Origin: Volutella citrinella
Taxonomy: Eukaryota > Ascomycota > Sordariomycetes > Hypocreales > Nectriaceae
Direction of reading: 5' to 3'
NCBI GenBank assembly: GCA_034401135.1
Contig: JAWZSP010000002.1
Location: 2,232,001 to 2,296,000, forward strand
DNA: 64,000 nt
In this document: positions 1 to 11,011 of the stretch, one piece after another
Layout of the letters: each line of letters starts with the position of its first letter
Position numbering within the stretch: position 1 is the stretch's first letter
Program-made: the position numbers and the translations under genes
Notes under the pieces: generated by a model
Told to the model about the DNA's origin: nothing
Database searches by the model: none
What the model saw: the letters and a program-made list of their open reading frames with translations, nothing else

Positions 1-76
1 CCAAAAGGCCTCGGATCTGATGCCAACACAAGCAGCAGTCGAGCACACCACACCCATCGCGGCCGACAGCCACAAG

Positions 77-83
77 TATAATA
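77..83 (+). promoter_or_regulatory. TATA-like element upstream of the BIM1-like gene
   Basis: TATAATA about 165 bp before the ATG, followed by a pyrimidine-rich leader. Position and sequence fit a fungal core promoter, but nothing else confirms use. Confidence 0.3.
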
Positions 84-247
84 CCCGGACACATTCCTGA
101 AGCCAGAGTCGCACTTCTCACGATACCACATCCACCAGTCTCATCTGCCCCTCTTCGCAGTTTGCTTCTGCATTCCCCCTCTCGCGCCGCAACACTCGCA
201 GCTCTCGCCTTTCTTACCCCCGCAAGCAAGAATTTGACAACGTTGCC

Positions 248-1199
248 ATGGCTGTCCTCGGATCCCTCGTCGGCCTCTTGGCTGTCGCCGCCCCCCTCGT
301 CAACGCTGCCACCGACAATGGCGACAAGACCCAGATGGGCCCTGCTGCCTTCATGTGGCCCAAGGACCGTGTCTGGAACGGCGACTTGGACAACACTGCC
401 CCGTGCGGCTCCTCCGCGAAGCCCGGAGAGCGAAGCCAGTATCCCTTGAGTACGTAACAGGACAGCCCTGTTGATCTGAGACGAGACGAGATGCTAACCT
501 GGCTATGCAGGGGGTGCAAAGATTGCCCTGGTCGCACAGGATGAGTCTTATGATGTCCAGCTGTCCATTGCCTACATGGACGACCCCCAAAAGGACGAGG
601 ACTTCACCACCCTCATCGAGGGCACCAAGTTCGCCGAGGCTCTCCGCGGCCACACCTGCGTGCCCGTGCCCGACGTCAAGGCCAACTCCCGCTCCGGCGA
701 CAAGGCCACGCTCCAGGTCAAGTACATTGCCGACTTTGACAAGCCGTACAACCAGACCTTCTACGCGTGCGCCGACGTGACCATCGTCGAGGTGTCCGAC
801 TTCAAGGAGGCCGTGCCCTGCTTCAACTCCACCAAGGCGCCCGGCGAGACGGATGAGAACAGTGGCGACCAGTTCGGCCACGGAAAGAACAGCGGCATCT
901 CCATCCCCACCACCACTGGCTCCTCGGGCGCCTCTGCCACCGGCGGCTCCTCGTCCGACGCCAAGGCCAAGGGCTCCGACGGCCTCTCCAAGGGCGCCAT
1001 CGCCGGCATCGTCGTCGGCTCCGTCGCCGGCGTCGCCATCATCGCCGGCCTCGCCTTCCTCTGGTACCGCCAGTCGTCCCGCAAGATCGCCGTCATCCGC
1101 CAGGCCACCACCTCGCGCGGCGTCAACTGGGAGATGCAGCCCCCCAAGGACTCGCAGTCGGGCACCTCGAGCGTCCGAAACGGCGCCAACAACGCTTAA
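248..1199 (+). CDS. BIM1/X325-like cell-surface protein with C-terminal membrane anchor
   Basis: Exons 248-449 and 511-1199 give 296 residues. The intron has a GTACGT donor, a GCTAAC branch point and a CAG acceptor. A signal peptide (about residues 1-20, ending V-N-A) is followed by the G-P-A-A-F-x-W-P ... P-C-G segment and paired cysteines typical of the BIM1-like/X325 copper-domain family. A Ser/Thr/Gly-rich linker follows, then one hydrophobic helix (I-A-G-I-V-V-G-S-V-A-G-V) and a short basic tail, so the domain should face the cell wall. Known family members bind Cu(II) through an N-terminal histidine; here the first exon encodes no histidine, so copper acquisition is doubtful. The start was chosen because it heads the signal peptide. 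The family call is by motif and domain order only. Confidence 0.85.
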
Positions 1200-3420
1200 T
1201 GATGATGCTCTGTTCCGATTGATGGCTATATTGGGGAGGAGGAAAACGGGTTGCAAAGGGGGTGTGTCTGTAATGACTGACTGGACTATGAGGCGTATCC
1301 TCTCGAGACTTGATACCACATGACTACCATGATCATGAAACTGATAATGAAATTACCATTTTCAAATGCCTTGCTTGATCTCTCTTGCCGCACCCACGCA
1401 CACTTGATCGTGATCCGCCAAGCCAGATTGCCAGCTGTGTACCGAGTCTGCCGTGCTCGCTTCCTCGGCCAGGCCTGTTCGCAGCGTGCTGCTTGTAGGG
1501 GCCTCATGTGCTGCGCCGCAGGCAGTGGATGGATGCCAGGGTTGGACACTGAGGTGCCTCTTGCTTATTGTGTTGGTGTTGGAGCACACCCCGGCCGCAT
1601 TAGCCGTGGCTGGCATCGGACACTCGCTTGCACATACTGGACAGCCCTGGACACAGTGGACAGCCTTGGGGCACTTCCCCGCCAATGCTGGCTGCCGGAC
1701 ACGACAAGGGCTATTCGGTCTCCGCAGCAAGATCCGAGGGCCAAGTTCCAGCCCAGCAAGCCCAGGCCGGCGAGCCAGCATTGCCATCACGGGTGCACCT
1801 GACCTTGTAGCGGCTGCTTTAGCGGTCTTGGCGGGAGTTTTTCCATGTTGGATGGCTATCGCGGTGCTGGATGGGATTGGGAGGTTGGGGTTCGGGAAGC
1901 AGCGTGGCTTGGGAGAGCCAGCGAATGGAGGTGAGGGCGTATCGTATGATGTTGCCTTGTACTGGCTGCTTGACTACCTTAGCTAGCTTCCGTGCTGCAG
2001 CCACTGGGCTTTCTATCAGTGACAAAACTGCACGTCGTTTGGAGTGGCGGTGGGGAAGGCATTGGAGCGATGCACCAGCGCAGCCACAACTGGTGTAGCA
2101 TATTTGAAATCCAACAGGTTGGTTACGCCCCAGCCGCCCTTTCCACTCGCCATTGGGGCTGGGACAGGAGAGGGAATGTGACTGGTTTTTTTTCTTTTCA
2201 TTTTCATGTAGTTCAATGCTACATCTCATCATGGAATGCACTTTGCTAGTCACTGCAGAAAGTGGCTTCGACACCTTTCAACGACTAGCTCTAGTCCCTT
2301 CCTGACATTCTCATCACGGCAATACTTGAAAAAAAATTAACTTACAGTCTTGAATACAATTCAGCGTGTAGGGTAGAGTCGCCCCAGCTGAAGAATAGGC
2401 TCAGTTAGGCGCATGCGAAGCCGGAGATGCTTGCTGAACCTTGACCGCTGCCGACGGCTTCCCGCTTTGACGATGCCCCGCCCGACCAACGGCGGATATC
2501 GCTATTCCCGAAATTCCGACTATTGGATCCTAGCGGCAGCCTGCCTCACCCACAAGCAACAACAGGAATTCTCTGGATTGGGGGGAGCGCATCCCTCATT
2601 GGGACGTCTATGGCTCGGACTAAAAGTGCCAAAATGGGCTTTGGCCACCCACGAGTTGGATGCAAAAGGGTGGGGGCAATCCCCTGTCGCTCAGAGTCAG
2701 GCCCCATCCGTCCATGATCCATCCTGGACCATCCATCGTCGGTGTTTTCCGCCACTTATCACCGTGCGCTGGGCCCAGGCTTCTCCGATCCACTTCAGCT
2801 CAGCTGGCATACCGATCTGTCGGATCCGGATCGTCCGATATAGGCGAGCTGATCGGATTGTCGTGGTTACTCTACTTGCTCGACTTGCTCGACGGCAACT
2901 CGTGGGAGCGACGGGCGGTTACTGCAGACACCGAGGCCGTCCCCTCCTGGACTCTGAATGGCTTGTTCGTAGTTCTGGGGGAAAGAAGGGGGGGGGGGGG
3001 GTGGGAGGATGTAACAAAGGCAGGGTCGGCGACAAAAGCGGCCAAAACAACCGTGAGCTAGTTCCCTGGTCGTCAAAGCAGAGTCTGCATTAGGAGAAGA
3101 TTGATAAACAGGGGTCAGGAACAGGGCCCCTGCCACTACTCCCTGCCACTTGCCATGCCATGCCCTGGAACCGCCGGCTACGTGACCCCGACCCACCTCG
3201 TATCGACCGATCACCATGTGGATCGCATCGGTTCCCGCTTCACTTCCTTTCTTCAGTTCGCAGGCCCCCCAGCCGCCTTTTTCTCGGGCGAAAGCGCAGC
3301 GATCTCGGTATCAATCATATGGCGCCATTGCACTGCCAAGGAAGAAAATAAAAAATCCCTGTGTTGAGTAGTATTTGTTACTTGGCCCGAGGCTAATATC
3401 AAATTACACGAGTCATCCCC
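1200..3420. other. Gene-free convergent intergenic region
   Basis: This lies between two gene 3' ends. It holds a 14-G homopolymer at 2988-3001 and no frame with convincing protein character, splice sites or tRNA boxes. An open frame at 2413-3093 runs through the G-tract and has an Arg/Gly/Ser-heavy composition unlike a real protein. Confidence 0.5.
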
Positions 3421-5183
3421 TCATGGCTTCCACCGAAAGTCGGGGTGCTTCCACTCCAGGTCCGCAATCTCCTGCCGAGTAAGGCCGGCCAGTTGCTGGT
3501 CTCTCTCCTCGCGGCTCTTTGAGTCTCGCTTCTTGTTGTCCGCCTTCATCCAGACGTTGAAAACCAGCGCAGTGATCGAGATGAGCGCCGAAACCGCCAG
3601 GTTGAGTCCGTTGCCGATGGGATACATGGGTCCGTCCCAGGGGAGGTAGGTCCAAGTAGCGATGAGGCCGCCAAAGTACCCAAACATGCCTGCAAGGTGT
3701 CATCAGCACAATGGTCACGACGGAAAAACATAGGGGGCTGCGTATCAGAACATGTGATGGTTGGGAGGGGGGCTGGGGGGCATGCTCTCTACTTACTGTT
3801 TGTGCTGATGGCAATGTTGCGAGCCGTGTCCGACACTGTATTCGCGCTCACTTGGCTGTTACAAAGAGCGCCGCCGAAGAAGGCGCAGCTGGCGGTAAGG
3901 AAGATGGCAGCATATCGCGCGCTGGGGTTGGTGGTGCTGAGAAGGATGGCGTACCCAACCACAACCAGCGGGCCGCTCAGGAAGAGGAGCATCTGGCGGG
4001 TGTCATGGCGTGTTGCGAGCCACGATATAAGGAGCAGGAAGAATCCTCCAACGAAGTAGGGGGGAACCGTGAGCAGCTGCTGGTGAACCCTCGTGGTATT
4101 TGGGTAGATGGTCCTGATGATGGTGGGGAGGAAGAAGGAGATGCCAAGTACGACAATGTTCGACAGGAAGAAGATGAAGGCCGTGGAGAGAGTAATGGGG
4201 TTGAGGAACCCATTCTTCAGCTTCGTCGAGTTCACCTTGTCGAGCACCTGCTCCTGTCCCACGCGCTCCGACTTGACCCTGTCCATGGCCAGCGTCTTCT
4301 CCTCTTCGCTCAGCCACCGTGCCGTCTCCGGGTTGTCGGTCAGCAAGGCGAGCATGATGAGGCCCAGACCAGCCGTAATGATTCCCTCGATGGCAAAGAT
4401 CATTCTCCAGTGCTTGAGGCTACCGACACTGTCCAGGCTGAGGATCCCTGAGGCAAAGAGGCCCCCAAACGCCCCGGCAAGTGGGGTCATGATCATGTAG
4501 AAGCCCAGCCGGAGCGAGAGCTCAGCCCGCCGGTACCACCGCGAGAGGTAGTATGCGACTCCCGGCAGCATGCCGGACTCGAAGATTCCGAGCAAGCAGC
4601 GGCACACAATCACCTGCGTCTTGTTTGTGACAAAGGCCGTACCGATGGTGCAGATGCCGAACGCGAGCGTCGTTAGAGGGAGAAACCACCCCGGCCCCAT
4701 GACCTTGCACAGCAGGGTTGCGGGCATCTCCGAGACGGCGTAGAAGATGTAGAAGACGGACAGAACGAGGTTGTAGTCGTTGCCCCTTAGACCAAGATCC
4801 TGCTCGAAATTCGCAAGACGGGCATTTCCTAAACCCGATAGGTGGCAATTAGATATCAATTCGAAAGTCGTGGGACTTGAGCTGGCGGGACAGTACCGAT
4901 GTTGGTTCGATCGATGAAGCAGAACAGATAGAGCAGTGCAACCGGGGGCACAATGTAAAAATCGATTTTTCGTCGCAGCTTCTTCTCGGCGTCTGGGTCG
5001 AATCGGACAACGTCTGAGCTGATAAGGCAGGGAAACGAGTCAGCGGTTTTCAATCGATAGAGGTTTTGCTTGAAGTCGAGCGGGAGCTTACTCCTCAATC
5101 TCCTTGAGGCTCGCGGCCGGAGAGTGTGCTTGCGCAACTTCTTCGAGGTGGGCCACGCCCCTGTCGCCGCCTTTCTGAGCCAT
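3421..5183 (-). CDS. MFS transporter, anion:cation symporter (ACS/Dal5-like) family
   Basis: Four exons on the minus strand (5183-5092, 5018-4897, 4828-3797, 3689-3421) give 504 residues, a normal ACS length. The N-terminus is cytosolic and acidic. TM1 ends in F-I-D-R-T-N-I-G-N-A-R, the family signature, and about 12 hydrophobic segments follow, with a charged central loop (E-E-E-K-T-L-A-M-D-R) and a basic cytosolic C-tail. Relatives carry allantoate, nicotinate, pantothenate and other organic acids across the plasma membrane; the substrate here cannot be read from sequence. The start at 5183 yields a short first exon joined in frame through GTAAGC...CAG. It is transcribed divergently from the P450 at 6259, which suggests but does not prove a common substrate. 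Confidence 0.92.
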
Positions 5184-5760
5184 GATGTGAGTACGGTAGT
5201 TGGTGATGAAGACAATTGTATGCCCCGACCACAACGACAGCAGTGCTTGCCGTTTGTCTTATAGACGGCACTCAGTAGCAACTCATGGCACCAAGATCAG
5301 GAGCTCCTCGCATGGGCAAAGGCCTAGACCTCAGCCTTCCCCGGATCCTGACTCCTGAGAATGAGGCGCCTCGGCCCATCCCCAATGACAGCATTTGTGG
5401 AGCTCTGCCGCGCGCAGATCCAATTCACCGCAGCCACTAATAGGCCGTCTAATGTTAACAGATGCGACGAGGAAAGAGGGGTATCGTGCTGGGTGCCGAG
5501 GACCGAGAGTGCTGGGCTGTTTTTTATTGTTCAATTTGTTCCGCTTCCCCAGATTCTCGACCCACTTTACCCCAGATTGCGCCCGTTCCTCGAGAGTCGG
5601 GAGTCAGGTCAGTTTGCCAGACGCCGTGCTAGAGCTCTCTAGTCGTATGTTTTCCGAATTATCTCCAGGCGCGAACTTCGCCCGAGAGTATACCCGTGCG
5701 TCGGCACCATGGGGGATATTTACAATAGACGTAGCCTCCGTTGCCCCGGGATGCCGTCTC

Positions 5761-5778
5761 CGGATAAGTTGATATCCG
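5761..5778. promoter_or_regulatory. Candidate Zn2Cys6-factor palindrome (CGGAT-N8-ATCCG)
   Basis: Perfect 5-bp inverted repeats, equivalent to CGG-N12-CCG, lie in the shared MFS/P450 promoter. Zn2Cys6 dimers bind inverted CGG triplets with factor-specific spacing. One such element in 1 kb could arise by chance. Confidence 0.25.
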
Positions 5779-6129
5779 CCCGTCGGCACAACAGCGAGAC
5801 ACCAAGCATTGTTTCTCCGACCTCGACTGCCTTGCTCACGTCCCGGTACCCATTCTGGACGCTGCAGGGTTTCTTGGCCCCGAGGATCAAAGTCGAGCCT
5901 TTGCAATTGTGGCTGGCAATACGTCAGCCGCAGCTGGGATCTGCGTCATCGGGTTTGCGGGGGGTCCATCCCGCAGGGGCGGCATCCGAGGTGGCTGTTG
6001 TGAAAAAAAGAGGGGAACGCAGACCCGGCAACAAATCTCGGCTTTTGAGATTCAATCACCGACAGCCTCGAATCAGCGAGCGCTCATTGGCCAAGACGAT
6101 GTCGCGAATTGCTTGATATATCTCCTCTC

Positions 6130-6136
6130 TATATAT
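6130..6136 (+). promoter_or_regulatory. TATA-like element of the P450 gene
   Basis: TATATAT about 125 bp upstream of the ATG, within a pyrimidine-rich stretch. Confidence 0.35.
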
Positions 6137-6258
6137 TGCAATTGCGCTCTTCGCCAAGGGGAGTCGACGGCTATCTTGCTGACCCTAGTACCAGGCGAGG
6201 ATCGCCTCTGTTTAGTTTGGAGCTGACCAGCGGAACTTGAAAGCCGGGTATTCCGAAG

Positions 6259-7926
6259 ATGGGCGCACTGCTGCTCGTCGCCATTGGCGCAGGCCTGGCT
6301 CTTCTGCAGGTTGTCTGGTTTGTCTTTCAGGTCATTCGATCGCCCCTGAGGACGGTCCCAGGCCCATTTACCGCCAGATTTACGGACGCCTGGTATTTCC
6401 GGAAAGTGTACAAGGGCTCCTTTGAACGCATTAACATTGAACTTCACAAGAAGCATGGCGAGTCCATATCCGGCCTGGGATTACATTGATACTGATGCTA
6501 ACATTCGCGAAACAGGCAAGATTGTCCGATATGGCCCAAACAGATACAGCCTAAGTGGCCCCGAGGTTGTGAAATCAGTATACGGCCTCGGAAACCACTA
6601 TGCCAAGTCGTCCTGGTATACCGGCTGGTCCAGCCCCGGGCAGTGGTCCATTTTCGGAGACCAGTCGATCCGAAGACACGCACAGAACCGAAAGCTCTAC
6701 CAGGCCACCTATGCCATGTCTGCGCTCGTGCACTACGAACCGTTTGCTGACGAGTGCGCCGACATCTTCATCCAGCGACTGCATGAGTTGGCCAAATCAA
6801 AGTTCCCGACCGATATTCGACACTGGTTTCAGTGCTACGCGTTCGACGTCATCGGCATGATTACATACGGCAAGCGACTCGGCTTTCTAGACCGGGGAGA
6901 CGATGTTGGGGGCGTGATTGAGGCGCTGGAAGACCATCTCGGTTATGCGACGCTTGTGGGCGTCTACCCCAACTTGCACCGCTATCTCTTCCACCTGAAG
7001 AACTATTGGGCTGGCGCCAAGGGCGCAGGCAGGGCCTATGTTATCAAGTTCACGACTGACAGGATGAAGGAGGCGCAGGGTGCTCCGAAAGCGATCGAGC
7101 CCGAGGAGAAGGTTGAGATGGAAGACTTTTTGACAAAGTTCTTGTCCAAGAATGCCGCCAATCCTGAGGCGTTCACCAACTTCCACGTCATGTCAGGATG
7201 CGTGTCAAACATGGTGGCTGGCTCCGATACCACGGCCATCAGTCTCTCGGCTGTGCTATACTACTTATTGAAGAATCCCTCGACGTTGACGAAGCTGAGA
7301 GAAGAGATTGATGCGGCGGCGCAACGAGGAGAGTTATCCAATTCTCCTACTTTCAAGGAAAGCCAGCAGATGCCATACCTACAGGCTGTGATGAAAGAGG
7401 CCCTTCGATTGCACCCTGCCACAGGTTTGCCCCTGGAACGGGTCGTCCCCGAGGGTGGTGCTACAATCCTAGGCCGTTTCTTCCCAGCTGGCGTAAGTCT
7501 TGTCCACACTTTTTACTTATAACAGAGAGATGCTCATTTCCCCAGTCAATTGTAGGCATCAACACATGGGTAGCCCATCGTGACACGGAAGTCTTTGGTC
7601 AAGACGCAGACGATTTTAGGCCTGAGCGGTGGCTTGAGGGAGACGAGCACCAGCTTTCAATCATGAATCGGTACTGGATGCCGGTAAGTGCTGTTAATCC
7701 ATGGAGATCATACTGGACGACTAATCGCGCTGCTCAGTTTGGCCTAGGATCGCGGACCTGTATTGGCCGCCACATCTCGATGCTGGAGATGTCCAAGCTG
7801 ATTCCTCGGATCATCCGCGACTTTGATTTTAAGCTCAGCGGATCGTTGCAGGGAAGTGAGTGGAACACGAACAACTACTGGTTTGTTAAGCCGCTGGACT
7901 TTCAAGTACATGTCTCAGCGCGATAG
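6259..7926 (+). CDS. Cytochrome P450 monooxygenase (pisatin-demethylase/benzoate-hydroxylase-like)
   Basis: Exons 6259-6457, 6516-7492, 7546-7683 and 7738-7926 give 500 residues, a full-length microsomal P450. An N-terminal membrane anchor (about 2-26) is followed by a P-G-P-F hinge, the K-I-V-R-Y-G-P-N strand, I-helix A-G-S-D-T-T (301-306), E361-x-x-R364, P-E-R-W, and the haem loop F-G-L-G-S-R-T-C-I-G with Cys446. It uses NADPH-P450 reductase at the ER. The first intron must be GC-AG: only a G|GCGAGT donor joined to AACAG|GC restores H-K-K-H-G-K-I-V-R. Its branch point is GCTAAC. Neighbours are a divergent MFS transporter and a downstream SDR. The substrate is unknown. Confidence 0.93.
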
Positions 7927-8381
7927 GGTTGATGGTAGTTTTGTAGTCACTGAGAGTTACGGCCAGGGAACGAAGGCCGATAGATTGTATCATGATAATG
8001 AGGGACCGGATCCAGAAGGGTAACGTCAATAGGGGAAAAAAAAACAATTAAACCGTTTAAGATCATCAGATGCCAGCCGCTTTGAGGTCGTCCCTATAGC
8101 GTGTCTTGCTGGTATTGAGAACATGGATACTACGGCATTTAGAACGACCCCTTGATTGTACACACACAACTTTACTCTCTAAGATTTACGAATACAGTTT
8201 CTCAATGCTCAAAACAATCTTCCGCCTGCACAGGAATGTTGGGTGGAGATGCCGAGGCATGTTTCCGGGAGACGGCACATCTTTAATCCGGCGACGCATC
8301 TGGCCATGATCTGAACTGGCTGCAACTCAACAAGGGATCAAGGTTTCCATCTCGCATCTGTTTTCCCATGAGCTTTTCAAC
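7927..8381. other. Spacer between P450 and SDR, with a five-codon uORF
   Basis: This holds the P450 3' UTR and the SDR promoter/leader. An upstream ATG at 8368 opens a five-codon frame whose TGA (8383-8385) overlaps the SDR ATG (8382-8384) as ATGA. An A-run occurs near 8036. Confidence 0.5.
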
Positions 8382-9426
8382 ATGAGTACACAGTCAAGAA
8401 AGTCGGTTCTCATCACCGGGTAAGGGATTCTCAGCATTATGTGCTTGTGCCGTCGCTAATGAGATAGGTGCTCGCCTGGTGGCATTGGCTGCGCGCTGGC
8501 CCTAGAGTATCAGGCGCGAAGTAGGTCGAATACCTGCCAATCTTCTGATTGAATTAGGCTAACACACTTTTCTTTGTTAAAAGACTGTAATGTCATTGCT
8601 ACAGCTCGTCGGGCTGAAGCTATCGCTGAGCTGACTGACATGGGCTTGACGACCGTGAAGCTCGATGTTGATGATGAGCAGAGCATCGAGGCAGCCAGGG
8701 CTCGGGTGGAGGAGCTCACTGGCGGAAAGCTTGATATTCTTGTCAACAATGCGTAAGTCTGGTCGCCGCCTTGGCATAGATCTGATGGGTTGACCCCTCA
8801 CCAGTGGCGTTCGATATGTCATGCCATTGACCGACGCGACGCCAGAGCGTGTCCGTTCCGTCTTTGAAACCAACGTCATCTCAGTCATGACTCTCACGAA
8901 CAAGCTGATGCCGCTTCTCCTCGCATCAGAGGGCCTCATTGTCAACATTTCATCCTACTCGGACCGCCTGGGCTACCCATTCAAGGGCGTCTACTCCATG
9001 TCCAAGGCTGCTCTGACCGCCTACTCGCGCAACCTCTCCATCGAACTGGCAGAATACAACGTGCGCGTCCTCAACGTAGTGACGTCCTTTGTGAGCAGCA
9101 AGGGCCAGAGCGGCGTTGCAGAACCTTGGCCCAAGGACAGCCTGTTCGACAGCATGCGCGAGGTGGGCCAGTCGGCTGGCAGCGGTAAGCGGATGACGGC
9201 CGAGGAGTACGCCACGCAGGTCGTGGCGGAGTCGCTGAGAGGAAAGGGCTGGAGCTTTGGGCCCTGGAGGTTCTTTGGAACCCGGGAGACGATGCGAATT
9301 GGCACAATGTGCACCAAGATGTGGCTCATGGAGCTGCTCGGCGACGACTGGATCAGATTCATCATGCTCAGGATGTGGCCATTTTGGAAGCTGAGGGACG
9401 CCGTGAAGAACAAGAAGAACAACTGA
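8382..9426 (+). CDS. Short-chain dehydrogenase/reductase, AYR1-like (1-acyl-DHAP reductase type)
   Basis: Four exons (8382-8419, 8468-8520, 8584-8752, 8805-9426) give 293 residues. The spliced protein has the Rossmann motif T-G-C-S-P-G-G-I-G, the N-N-A-G strand (split across the third intron), and the catalytic set S137, Y150, K154 (Y-S-M-S-K). A hydrophobic, Trp/Met-rich C-terminus suggests membrane association. AYR1 relatives reduce 1-acyl-dihydroxyacetone phosphate with NADPH at the ER or lipid droplets; many fungal paralogues act on other ketones, so the substrate is open. All three introns begin with GT and end with AG, and each restores frame. The neighbouring P450 is on the same strand. 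Confidence 0.9.
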
Positions 9427-9623
9427 TGTCGCAATGTGCGTCGATCTCTACTTGGAGTAACCCGACACAAGCGTGATAGGGCGTATCTAAGGCTGAGTGA
9501 CGTCGAGAACCGAGAATGGAAGAGTAATGTCGTTATCATTTAGGGCTTATGGCCTTTAATATTCATGCTATGCAGTTCAAAAGCCCCTTAACAGCTAATT
9601 TTGTCTTTAGATTGACGTTTCCA

Positions 9624-11011
9624 TCAAGCAGCACCCTGTCCATCAAAGAACACCTCATCGAGCAGACTGATCATCACCCTCTGGCCCTGCCACATCTCCT
9701 CGGCGTTGGGCCTGATCTGGTTGGCCGGCAGGATGAAGCCGTAGTCGCCCGTGTCGCGCATCTCGATAGTGAAAGAGAAGTCGGCACCACCCACCACGTA
9801 CACATGGTCCGGCCCAACACCGGTCGTGGCGTACAGGACGGCGCCGCTGGGGCCGAAGGTGTAGGTGGTGTGGTCGTTGAAGCTGTAGTGGATGGTCTCG
9901 CTCATCATGGAGGCCGTCTTGGTCCACTTGCCGAGCTGGGGGGCGTAGTGTGTCTCGTTGTTGCCAAAGGGGAAGAGGATGTACTGGCCGTAGCTGTGCC
10001 AGTCGACGTACGACTTGATTCCTGCACCGTCACGAAGGTCCTGGAGGTACTTGTCGAGACCCTGGGTCTCTGGGGCGTCTCCGGCCGACTCTCCCTGATA
10101 GCCCTCTGAGCAAGGGTCCTTGGAGGCGCCTCGGGGGTTGGAGTTCCAGCCGGTTGGCCAGTTGCGGTTGATGTCGCGGCCTACGCAGCTCGATGAGGAG
10201 GGCGGAGCCTGACGGTTCTTGCGCCACAGTCGGTCAGTCGTTTGACTGTAAACGAAACCTATAGATTGATGAGCCAGGATCGTATATGGAAATGGATTCA
10301 GACTCACCATCAGGGTTGACGAGCGGGAAGATGTGAAAGTCGTACTTGTCGAGGAATCTCCGGGAAAGAACATCCTTCGTTTTGTATCCCTCAACCAGCT
10401 GCATGGCAAGGAATTCGACCGTCTGACAAGTCAGAAACACTCATTCTAGCCGAAAGGAGGAAATGACTTACAATGGAGGAGATCCATTCTCGGGCGTGCA
10501 CGTTGCCGTGCCACAGAACAGCAGGCTTTCCCGGCCCGGCGTCTCCGTACAGGTGGATTCCCTGAATGTCCCGGCCCTCATATGACTTTCCAGCAGTGAC
10601 CAACTTCGAGTTGTTCGGGAAAGACTCTGTGAGCTCCTTGATGAAGTTCAGATGATCCGCATAATCGTGGTACGAGTCGAACCACGTGTTGTCATACACC
10701 TGTCTCTTGCGTGTCTTGACCGAAGCAGTCTCGGCGGCAATGGACTTGCCCAGGTCCTCGTGCATGACCTTGTAGGTGAGACCGAGGCCCTCAAAGGCAG
10801 ATAGCTGGTCCGGGGCAACTTCGACATCCATGTGGCTCTGGTGGCGACTCCATTGCTTGTAGGTGATGGAGGAGAGCTCCTTTTCCAGCGCCGACGACTC
10901 GCCGCTGACCCGGAAGACCTTGTATCCGCCGTACGACTTTGGGCTGGCCTCGGGGGTGGCAGCGGCCAAGGCGAATGGTGCCAGCAGGGAGAGCAGTGCA
11001 ACGGAACGCAT
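9624..11011 (-). CDS. Secreted zinc metallocarboxypeptidase (M14A, carboxypeptidase A-like)
   Basis: Exons 11011-10472, 10422-10308 and 10258-9624 encode 429 residues. The order is a signal peptide (1-17), an activation propeptide ending near the dibasic K-T-R-K-R (about 99-103), then the peptidase domain. H172-A-R-E175 supplies two zinc ligands, W-H-S-Y-G supplies the third, D-I-N-R-N-W-P is the substrate-carboxylate Arg region, and F-T-I-E-M-R-D carries the catalytic Glu. It should remove C-terminal hydrophobic residues from peptides outside the cell after propeptide cleavage. A TATA-like run lies around 11126-11132 on the opposite sense. Length and motif order match the family fully. Confidence 0.95.

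Larger units (their letters stand above)
5184..6258. promoter_or_regulatory. Divergent promoter region between MFS transporter and P450
   Basis: The 1.07-kb spacer separates divergent start codons. It contains a TATATAT at 6130-6136, about 125 bp before the P450 ATG, and an inverted CGG-N12-CCG element at 5761-5778. No gene is visible inside. Confidence 0.5.

Noticed and set aside
351..1319. 322-codon minus-strand frame opposite the BIM1-like gene
   Set aside because: Gly/Ala/Val-rich low-complexity antisense product crossing the real gene and its 3' flank.
2413..3093. 226-codon frame in the left intergenic region
   Set aside because: Runs through a 14-G tract, random-looking composition, no splice context or motif.
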